This document shows positions 22,401-34,400 of a DNA stretch of 64,000 nucleotides, piece after piece (within the stretch, counting starts at the first letter, position 1; each line of letters starts with the position of its first letter). This DNA comes from Branchiostoma floridae. Its lineage: Eukaryota > Chordata > Leptocardii > Amphioxiformes > Branchiostomatidae. The notes beneath the pieces were generated by a model. The model was not told the origin of the DNA and did no database searches. It worked only from the letters and a program-made list of their open reading frames with translations. The position numbers and the translations under genes are program-made. The stretch lies in assembly GCF_000003815.2 (NCBI RefSeq), contig NC_049990.1, forward strand, positions 21,548,472 through 21,612,471, written 5' to 3'.

Positions 22401-25400
22401 GCAAAGGTTCAAATTTGCCTTCAGAAAAGTAGTATACTATAGATATTTCAGTTTTGTGTTCCTTCTTTAAAAAAACAAGCACACTAGATATTTGGGCAAC
22501 TAAATTATACACTAATGCCTTGCAAGTCTTTGGAAATATGGTCACATGGCTTAATTCAACCAGGTGATCCCAAAAGATGATATAGCGGTAACAGGTAAGG
22601 ACAAGACAGGTGTAACAATAGTTTTTTTCCTGATGGAAATGTCTTTGTTTGAATCAGAAGCTATCTTTTGTATTTGTGGTGTCCCATGTGGCTAGATTCA
22701 TAGTTTTGCTTCTTGTAAAATAATCATGAATTTGAAATATTAATGCTGAATATAACAATTGTATTGTGTATAAGAATTTATCGTTAGTGTGAAAATTTAT
22801 TTCACAACAACAGATATGCCTTTGTAAAACATGACAAGGTCAACATGATGCAGGAATGTCAAAGAAGGCCATTGAAATCCATGCCAAAGTTGTTGTTATG
22901 TGTGTTCACCTTCCAAGTGTGTAATGAGTTTTTGTTGAAAGTCCACAGACCATGTCCTTACCAAAAAAAAATATCAATCGTGGGGACAAATAGTGTATCT
23001 AAAGCAAGGTTATGTCAGGTTATACAATTGCACAGAAAAATTATTAATTCACAAGCCCTTCAGCTATAAATCACAAAAACGGTAATCAATTTGGAGATGA
23101 ATAAATGATTTGATAAATTGAAATGCAGTTAACAGTAAAACTATCACATGCTTTTGTCCTATTGACATGGAAAAAAAAAACCAGAGCCAAAACTGTCTTA
23201 CTCAACATTGTGATATGTATGCAACACCAAGTTGAAAGTGTTCTTATGACTTAATATATCAAAGAAAGTTGTTTTATTTCAATGAAAAATGCTTTGTTAC
23301 AGTTACTTTGCCATGATTGGAAATGCTCATGCTAAATATCTTAAAGTTTACAATATTATTGTCTTTTGTCCACAGTAACGTCCACAGTTGCAATTGATAT
23401 TGTTGATGATATTGTGCTTAATTTTTCCTCAAATCTGATGATCATAATTCATCAAGATATGGAAAATAAAGAATTATTCAGTTTCAAGACGAGCAAAGAT
23501 GCTGTCCAAGGCATATGCATAATTAACTCACAGAAATCTATCTATTAATCATGAACACTTCTTCACCAATTGATTGATGATTTATCAAGTTGATAAATGG
23601 CAATGCAGCTTTTCAGAATGATGCAAATGCCTCCCCAGCAATTTTGTTGTCAGAATCTGTAATTTTGCACAAAGAAAGGATATCCCCCGTGATTTCCAAA
23701 GGTCCTTCCAAATTACTCCCACCCCCAGCTCTCATGATCTTTTAATTTCCCGATAACATGCAAGCATTGTACCCACATAACGTATAGCCTGTCAGTCGAA
23801 ATTTAGGGCGCTAACAGCGCATCCCATTGGTTGTCATGGTCTCCAGAGTATTCCGCTTTGCACGACACAGGTTTGAAATAATGAACAAACACACCTGCTG
23901 GGCAGAAATTGTAAGAAATAGGACACATCAAGAGGATGTATTTGATTGTAATAGCTGTGATGAGAAGTATTAAGTAGCTGATTGTCTGAGTGTGTCTTTG
24001 TGTTAGTGGGGATATCCTTTTTGAAACTTGGACCTGGTGAAGGTACTGTATCTTTTGCAAAATCTTTGCTCTGCATACAAGCTCCTGTGTAAAAGATTTT
24101 AGTCTTTGAGAGGTTTGATAGGCAAAATTAATTGATCCTGAAAATTTGTCTGGTATATTTGATTATTACTGTGATATCCCTGTCGTGAGCATTTACATTG
24201 TGTGAAGGCTGTGTGTTTATCAACATTATGCTTTTTTGCATTCATTTATTCTAACCCTGAATATTTTATGTTTATTGTAACATGGTATTCTGATGGAATA
24301 AGAAAGTAAAAATTTGTATTCTGTTTATCTTCAGCACTGAATTGGGGAAACAGCCTTGGTGTCACACCAACGTTCACTGCAGAGGAAGTCACCAGTGGCC
24401 AGGTGCCATCGCTTGCCATCATGTCGTACATCGCGCAAGTCCAGGCCAAGGCTGATCCCGAGGGCAGACTGATCCGCCGCCGTAGCTCGGGCTTTCACGA
24501 CGAAAACAACTTGTTAGACACTGAAGTTCTGACCCAACCAGAGCTGCAATCCTCGACTACAGTAGAAGTACAACAGTCGATGCAAGCTGAGCCTAATGTT
24601 GCCTTTACACCCAGCCATGCAGAGGAGCCAGTCCGAGGCAGACCAGACTTCACTTTCCCCCCACCCCCATCCTCCCCACCACCTGTAGTTGCAGAGTCAA
24701 CGACATTCTTCGTTCCCCCATCCCCGCCTGCATCTGATAATGACCCGGCAGAAACACAGGAAACTGCAAGGTATGAACCATTCACTGACATGGGTTGGTT
24801 AGACTCTTTATCATTCAAATTCACAACTGACAAGAAAAATGATGACAAAGCAGGTGCTACACACCTTTACAAGTTGTCATTCCAAATTATGGTGCAATTA
24901 ATAACATTTATTCACTTATTAATAGGTTTAGCTTTGCTTCACATGATGATTGTGACATTTTTCACGAGTCTACTACTTGCACAATGTAGACAATGTACTG
25001 TCATTGTATGTCCAAAATATGCTCCTTCTCACATTATGACAATGAGTTCTTATCAACTTACATATAATATATTATCTCATTGGTCTCAGTTTTTTCTATC
25101 ATGTTTCAGACATAAAAAATCGTTCCTCTGTATGCTTTCAGGTACTATTCAGAAATACCATCTCCTGTCTATCAGCCTCCATCCCCTACAACCTACGTGT
25201 ATGCACCCCCATCACCAAGGGAAGAGCCGACGCCTGTAGCAACCCACCAGCCTCTACCAATGAGCTGTCACCAGGAGGTTGCCATGGAGATGGTGGATGA
25301 GCCACTGATTGTGCCGGAGGTACCTGTCCAGAAGGCAACTAATCTGTTCTCTCTTCTGTTTTCTAACTTTGGTTTTGCTTTTGTGACTGGCAGCTGGAAT

Positions 25401-28400
25401 CATGCCATTGTGTGTCCATAAAAATAACTTTTCTGAAACACAAGATGACATTTTGCTATGAAAATAACTTTGATTCTTATATAGCATTAGCATCTGGTAA
25501 TTTTTAAAGAATTTCTGAGAATTTTGTAATGATCTCAACCTCATACTGGATGCAGCAAAATAAACAATAATGACTGAAATTATTGATTTGCAATTATTAC
25601 ACTGTGCAAAAATATGTGAACGGCACCAGCCATATTAAGCCTGTTATCGGAAGACAAATCAAGCATTTTTTTCCTTCCTGATATTCAATTTGAACTCTTT
25701 AATTAAACTTTGGATATCTAAAGATTAGCTGTCAGTCACAAGTGCTTTAACTATTGCTTGCTGGTGCTTGTTTAATTTGCAGTTTATACTTATTGCATTT
25801 ATGTTATCATGACTGGTAAACTGTACCACTGACAACAATGACAATTACAACAGCCTAGTACACAATGATATAAGTTAAATAAAACTTCATAAACGTCTCA
25901 TCCTTTGAATGTGGAAATACCCAGGACATGATACATGACACAACAAGAAGATAACTAATTTTCGTTTGAAGCATCTGCACAGAGTTAGATATTATTTAAC
26001 TGAATTCATTATAAAACTGTATTTTTAACTGTATATTTAAACTAAAATGAAAATTTCTACATATACGCATCCACATCATTGTGCTTTTCAATGTCTATGA
26101 AGTACAAATTCATAAATTCATGATTAATGAAGAGTTGGCTTTTTATTAATCCTTAGCATCAAAATTACTTGAATGTTGGGGGTCATCTTTTTTCATTACA
26201 AGAGTTGTTACACCACACATATCATTCCACTTAACTACATACCATATACATGTAGTCATCTGCCTTCATTGCTGATAACATTTTTACCGTGCCTATACAT
26301 ATCAAATCCCTCACAATATTTCACAAGTTCTATTTTTTCCTGCTTACCCATGACTGCGTCACATCACATTTTAGTTTACTGCAGTTTCCCTTTGCAACAT
26401 TTTTGCAACATTTTTTTGTTTGCAACATTTCCATCTTGTTCTTCACACCTCTTCAACATAATTCATGCATGTTTTTATAAACTTACCTTTAGTTAATGAT
26501 ACTAACCATTATTCATTCCAGTAGAAATTAATAAACCCTTATCTTACTGAATCATATTTTAGACTACCTTTCCAAACAGTTTCTTGTTTAATTAATTTAC
26601 CTCGGGGTACAAGTTAAGCATACATTGTAGATGGAAATTCTGAATGTTCTTTTAGTTTGGTGTGAATTCTTTAGCTTTTCAGAACAGCTTTGCAGATTAT
26701 TGTACATTTTGAATTGCAGAAGATGGTCCTTTGTCCTCCTGTAAACTTAAGAGCATACTTTTAAGCATTAGACTGAAGTAGAGTCAATGGAAGGCATTTC
26801 AGCACCATGGTGCAAAAGTTTGTGCATGGTCCCAAAATACCTTTTTTAGGTACAAAAGTCAGTACTTAATCCTATTTCTTCTGTGAAATATGCACATACA
26901 AGTTGTTGCTAAGCAATTAGTTTCATTTTGACATTAAAAAAATATATTAAACAATGTGATAAATACCTTTTGAGAAAAATGAAGGGAGTCCGCTCAACTT
27001 CAAAATCATTTATTTCTATAGAATCTACAAAAAAGAATGTAATTATTTGTTAATTTTCTGTCACAGTAATGGCAAAGAAGCAATCTGCAATCAAAGACTT
27101 AATGAAGATGATAAGTAACTTAGTACTTGGTAGACATTTTCCCCTTTATTCTTTATCATTTATCAACAGTATATCAAAACAGAGTTGATGCCATATCCTG
27201 ATACAGTGCCTGCCACGTTGAAAATATAATCAAAGTCTTTTGTATGAAAAGCATTATCTTCTTTTTTGCTTGTTATGTCCCTATTACTTGATGAAGGACC
27301 AATTTGAATTCCATTCTCTTTGTCCTGACAGCCAAATCAAAGGCTGAGACACTAAATTATTTCTTCATTCTACGGACCAATATCAGGTCTCTTCCTCAGT
27401 AATCATGGTCTTGAGATTGAACCATTATTTCAAATTTGCGCAAGTTCATGAGTGTCTTTTAATGGGGGTACTATAAATACTGTTATTTTGGTCCCAGAAT
27501 GTTTCACTGAATCATTTCTTCATTCTACACACCAATATCAGGTCTCTTCCTTAGTAATTACAGTATCAAGATTGAACCATTATTTCAAATTTGGGCAAGT
27601 TTTACCATCTTTAGTGGGGGTACCGTAAAAGCTGTTATTTTGGTCCCAGACTGTTATCTTGTCTAGCAGGCAGAGAGAAGATTAGTCGTCCTCATCAAGC
27701 TACCAACCAGACTCGCCATCTGTAAAACTTGCTTCGTCAATTCGTCATTGAAATTGATTTCCTCTGTTAAAGACATGCATGATGGGAGGCAGTCCCCGGA
27801 GAAACAGCTCGTAATGTGCTTGCCGCGTGTCCCATTATGTTTTCACCAAGCACTTAAGGTCTTGCCAAATCAATCACACCATCTTAAGACTCTTCCGAGC
27901 CGCCTGATCATCAAACTTAAATTGAGGAAACATCTTTGTCATATTTATCGCCATGCTGTGCAATTTTCGGGGAGACAAATTTACAAGTTAGCTGTAATTT
28001 GGGAGATCAGAAGACATTTGGTAGAGATGAGAGGAATCAATAGAGCAGGGTAGAGCAGAGAGGGAATTGTGGCGGAGCTGGGATGGGGGCTGCTCAAGGA
28101 GCTGCTAACGGTAGCGAGGTAAGCGCGGCGGCATTTTCGGGATTCTACTGCAAATTCATTTTCCTACTGCAGCGTTAGATAGGCAATATTGAAAATAAGG
28201 AAAGACTTAAGGGGCAGATTCAATCCTTGCTATGTGAAAAGCTCTCAAGATATATTTGATACACATTGATGTTTGAATGGTATTGCCAGAAGCATTGCTT
28301 TCTGTTTTGTATCATTTACATGTATTCTAAAAGTTTTGATTTCCATAGTCACAAGATGGACAACCACATAAGTCTTGATTCAGAAGTAATATATGGTATA

Positions 28401-31400
28401 GAATATTACCATGTATCCGTTTGGCTCTAAGGCAACATTCTGGTTTGAAACATTGATTTTTTTGCAAACTTGAGGGTACATCTACAGTTGTAGTAGGTAA
28501 ACTGTAACTCAGATAAGATTGCTAGACTTGATGGCAATAACTGTCCTCAAATTGAAAGTAGACTTATAATCCTAAGCTAGTCATCATCACAAAAGAATGT
28601 TCAGCAAAGTTTATTTATATTAACTACATTGTAACAGTGACCGAAAAACAGCTGAGGTTTCAAAGTGTATTTTGGATGCCTTAAATTTCAAGCTAATCCA
28701 AGGAAACCAGAAAGATTTAAAGATTAACTTAAAGGTGATTCATGGATGCCCCACTCCTAGGGACTTTGCTTTGGCTAAATCCTTTTTAGATCCAAGGTCA
28801 TCCAATACTGAGATAGATGTCATCCCAAGTTGCTCGGGTCAAATGGCCATATTTGACAAAGGTCACTATCAAGTAGAATAGTCAGGTATTCAGCTTTGAT
28901 ATATTGAGTTCATCGATTGCTTGCCCCAGTCTAGTACAAGCCCTATGTGTATGCGCCATTGAGTATAGGACATCAGAAGAAACCTCCATGTGCTTATAGT
29001 TGGTGTTTTATCATGTAGTATGTGGCACCAGTGTTCGCCCCCCCTCCCCGGTCGGGTGGGTATGGTGGACTGGACTTGTCGAGGGTCAGTGTCGCCGGCA
29101 ACGGAGTCAACCAAGCACCAGTGGGGAAACCAGCCGACATCAGGGTCAGTCTTCATGTGTTGTTGTTATGCTTGCATGTAACTTCTATTTTTGATCAAAT
29201 GATATATTCAAAATTAATGCATATTCTAAGAAAGAAATGAGAATTTAGCAATGTCTGTTGGAAATTCAAGTGCATTGACAAGTAAGGAAATTTTGAGCAT
29301 GCAGGAGAAAGTGTACAGCTGTGAATTTTTGCATCATGTTTTCCTTGTCAGGTCATCCTAATCAGGTGCCACCAGACCTGAGGAAAAGTCGTTGAATACA
29401 CATTTAATGCAAAACTTAAAACGTTTCATTTTTGAGGACTCGTAAAAAGGTAGATGCCATTTGCTGCAGAGAATTACTACATGTCTGTTCAAATTACTAA
29501 ACATTTGTAGTCAATATACTTTCATTATTTGCAAAAAGTGATGTGCCGTCTACCTTGATTATTCCATTCCATTTTCAGGCCCAACATGGGAATTTTCTAT
29601 CATTTGTAGTACATGATAAATCACATTCTGCATTTGCAATTATTGGACTCATAAACCTTCAAGTTGGTAATATGACTGTTTATCTTATAAGTAACTTATA
29701 TTTCCACTCCACAGATCACCCCCACTGGTGCCGTGGGAGGAAACTTTGTGGTTGAAGCGGAAAGCCCAGGTGGCCGGAGTCATCCGGTCAGCCTCCAGAA
29801 GGAGAGAACAGGATACTTAACTGGACACTTCACTCCAGAAGAGATCGGTGAGGGCTAGACTTGGCTCCTTGATTTGGTCATACAATTCAAGATGATGCAA
29901 AAGGAAAATTCTAGAAACAAGAAGTCACCATGAAAAACGTCTCAGCAATGTTTCTTTTGAAACTGTTATAGCATTTCAAGATTGTGCACACAATTAGAAT
30001 TGGAGCATGCTTTAGGTAGAAGGAAATATTAATAAGATATTCGATTATGATTCAAGAAATCCTTAGAACATATATATTTGGATCTTGATGAAAGATAGTT
30101 TTCAAGAGTGAGTCAAAAGAAACTTTTTAAGTGCTATAGATATAAACCCATGTAATGCTGAGTACAATTCTTCCAAAATACAGATTTGAAACTTGATATA
30201 AGATACTTTTATCAAAGAGTGAGTCAAAAGAACTGCAGAAATACCTATGCTGATAACAGCTAAAATGATCATAGTTTGTAGCATGCATTTTTGACTGTTC
30301 TTTAACATGTTAAACAGGCCAGTACCAGGTCAGTGTGAAGTGTGATGGACGTGACGTACCCAGCAGTCCGTTCAACTGTAATGTGTATGACCCAGACAGG
30401 GTGCGTGTCATGGGCATGAACCGGGCACTGTTGGGCAGCCTTGCTGCTTTTGGGGGTGAGTATTGGTCACAAAGTTTGAATTTTATTTTGTAAATTAGGA
30501 GAACTTCAAAATGGTTTCATGTTTTCTTAACATAAAGGGTGCTCAACATTAAGGGTGTTTGGTCTAGAACCCAAAGGTCCTGGGTTCAAATCCTCTGACA
30601 TGCCAATGATGGTCACTTAGGACACTTTACAACATGACTTTCCTCAGCCTACTCAGGTGTAAGAATGGGTACCAGACTTTGGTTTGGGAGGTAAATGGCA
30701 AAGGAAGAAGAGGTTTGGGCGCTTTCCAATACTGTCAGTGTGCCAATTAGACACAGCAGATAACCACTTATTATCCTTACGGACTAAAAAATGCTATGGG
30801 ACAACCTTTACCTTTAACTTTTAGGATTTCATGTTTAGAATTCAAAATTTGCACCATCAATATTAAGCAACTACTCAGAACATGTCACATGAACAATTGC
30901 TAATTGTCCTCCACAGTCGAGACAGGAACAGCTGGCGAGGGTGATATCGATGTGACTGTTCGCGGCCCCAATGGTAGGAAATGCCCAAACAAGATTCGCC
31001 CGGAAGGTGCCGGAAACTACCGCGTCACCTACTCCCCCAACGAGACTGGCTGGCACGAGGTTGAAATCGAGTTCAATGGAGATGACATCCCCGGTAAGTT
31101 CTTCTGTCCACTTGAAGAATAATTCCCAATCATCTTCATACTAAAGTATGATGTCACAAAACAATCTATCCATGTATTCTTTAGTTATTGTGCTAACAAT
31201 CATTGCTCTGAGATACAAACAGCAGTCACTACAACCATGATTTAACAGAGGCAATAAGGAGGATAAAATCATCACACCTCTGTCTTCCATTGGCAATTAC
31301 TAGATTATATTCCACCTACACTGACCTCTCTTATGATCACTACCCAATTTCATTTCCAAGACTCTGACCATAAAATTTAATGCTTGATAGTTCAATAACG

Positions 31401-34400
31401 TAGGAGATCATAGTTAAAAAGGTGTCTAGCAGACAATCAGTATTTCACTTTTATGCACTTGTCTAGCTTTTCTCTTTTATGTCACAAGGCCTTTGTAGAG
31501 TTGAATAACCCTGAGTAAATGATGTCATATGTCCATCACCATTCCAATGATTACATACTATATTATTAGATAAATGAAATGAATCTGTTTTGCCATAGGT
31601 TCCCCGTTCCGCCAGGAGGTGGTCGACTCCTGGAACGTGACAGCGGAGGGGGAGGGGCTGGGGCCAAAGGTCACGGGCAGCCAAATGCACGAGTTCTCTG
31701 TACTGGGAACTGCAGGGGGAGAACTCATGGTCAACATACAATGTGAGTATTTAGCATTTCTTCTAAACTTCATCTAATCCTAATTCTTTCAGATTTTTTA
31801 ATCTCAAAGTAAAGCATCTTTTTATGACATGGAATTTAGCGTGGAAAGGTACAGTCATGTCATTGCTCTTAATATTTGGAGATTTATAAGGTACTGTAGG
31901 TATTGATCAGAATACCATGTGTTTCGAATGACTTGTTACCCGCACAGAATGCAGGTATAGTTTTCAGTAGCATGTGAGTATGTGCGTGGGGCATTTCTAG
32001 CAATACATCTCCAAAACGAATTGTGCAATTGTGATAATATTTGGTTCGTGAGTTGGTGGTGGTTTCCTGACACTCAGGTTTGATTTTGGGCTTTCTGGTA
32101 TTTGAACTTGACACTGCAGGTTGAGAGAAACTGATTTGAATGATACTAAAAGCTGAAAGATGACACAGCTGACTGCTAGATACTGTAAGCTTTGTGTCCT
32201 TGCTGTCCTTTGATTTGAATTAGGCCCTTGTATTATTGTAAAGTGAGTGGATGGCATTTCAGCACCAAGGTGAGAGAGGGTTGTTCAGCACCTAAAAGAC
32301 TGTTTTAGGCTTGAAAGACAGGATTTTTATCTTTTTCTTACGAACAGTGTGCACAATCAAGACATCTAGCAAATAAAATCCTTTCATACAGCAAAATACC
32401 TTATTCTCTGATTTAATATAATATATATTTTGTTTTTCTTAGATTCTCAACTACGTCAGCCCTGTGTCCTAACCCATTACCTCTAACCTTCTTTACTATA
32501 CCAGACATCGTTACAGGGAACATTGAGCATACACATAGTAGCAATAGCATGGACCATTAATCTTATGTCCAGTTATCTTTTTAGTACTGAAAGTAAATGG
32601 ATCTATAATGATGCCCGAGTCAGTAAGGTCCACATCAACCACATTTTATGCCATTAGCTTTTCGAGTCTTAGTCTACAAAAGTTTGATAAATGCTACTAA
32701 TATCTGTAATATAAAGAAATTTACCTGTAATTTCACCAAGTCTCAAAAGCAAACTGTCTCCTTGGAATTGAACCATTTAAGGAGCCGAATGAAAGAAACA
32801 GCGTATTGATTATGGATGAAAAATGTCCTAATAGCCTTGATGAATCAGCTTCCCACCACTGTGTTTAGCACATGATTGTTATATAATGGCAAGGTTGTTA
32901 CCACTGGTAGGGTCTCTTTCTGGGACAACTAATTTGTACCTATTGATTTTATTCTTCTTCCATGTCATCCATTCTTGTAGCGCCAAGTGGCCGACGTGTA
33001 CCAGAGACTCTTGGAGCACGTTATGGAGACTACCTCTGTAGCTATGTTCCAACTGAGGCTGGTGAGAAATACTGTTTTCAATATTTCCTTTAAGATTTAA
33101 CATTCTATATTATTTCATAATCTGCATCTGGCTCAGCTCTTTAATTGAAGGTACCTAGAAAGGGAATAACAAGCAAGAAATTGACTTTTACAGACACTTT
33201 AAATAGATACTGTGGTATTGAATTTGTGAACTTGAAACAAGCAATGTTAGATAGGTCTCTATGGGGTGAAATATGTACTAGCCTGGTTGCAACTTCCAGT
33301 CAAAAATGTATGTGTGTATGTAACAAGCAAGAAAAATTTATTATTTTCTTTAGATCATTGAAAGACATTTTACATGTATTTAGAATAGCAATTTCGTCTT
33401 TAAAAATTTCCCAAATTCTCAGAATTTAGTCAGTTATGTTTTAATTTTCATATGTTGATGTTTTGATGACTTAATTGGCTCCTTTTATACAAGCCAACAC
33501 TTGGTTGCTGAAACAGTCTTTATTTTGTGCATGCCCATGCATCAAGATTTGGCATGAAAGCAAAGGAAGAATTAATGTGAACATTAGAAGGAGTTGGCAT
33601 TGCATACAGATTACCTCTTTGAACTTGCATGTATTTTTCATTATAGTTGGGATAGAAATTTGAATTATTCATCTTGATATATAGAAGTTTTCTATTAAGG
33701 CCATATCTTGTAAATGTCTAAGGAATTTGAGAGAATGATTATTAAATCTTCAAGCATTGACTATAAAGGTTGTTATCAGGTTAATAAATGATATTCAATG
33801 ACATGAAATCCCACTAAGCAAAGATTATTAGTCTATGAGAATGTATTGATCTGCTAATTTGTGCCATAAATGTTTTACCATCTCACCACAGTATGTTTTC
33901 ATGATAAGGCAAATGTTTATTTATTTCTTTATTGATCTTGAAGGGTGGTCCCTTCTGTCCAGCAGACTTTTTCGTTTAGAATTTGGTACATCAAATTTAC
34001 ACTAAATAAAAACAGTCAAAGTGATACTCTTTATTGCCTTTGTTGCAATTTCAAGTTAAGTGATACCCCAACTTTGAGTTATGTCTTCCCTATGACTGAT
34101 ATGTTTGACACTGTCTTGTACTTTTGCAGGAATGCACACCATTGATGTTGCCTACAATGGCATGACAGTGCAGGGGTCGCCCTTCCATGTGGAGGTGACT
34201 GATGCCAGTGCTGTGTCCCTGTTTCCTGTGGATCAGGGTATCATTGGCAGGCCTGTGGACTTTGACAGTAGGTTATCTTCCTACAACTTTTGGAGTTACC
34301 ATACAAAATGGTTACTACTACATTATTGTACTAAATGCACAGTTCATATGTGTCAGTCTTTAAACATTTAAAAACAAAAAAATCTGAGGTTAAAATTAGC

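Noticed and set aside
24403-25239. Exon 6 read through intron 6 as one 278-codon frame
   Set aside because: The tail past 24770 is hydrophobic low-quality sequence, intron 6 (371 bp) is not a multiple of three, and splicing at 24771 joins the Pro-rich frame of exon 7 exactly.
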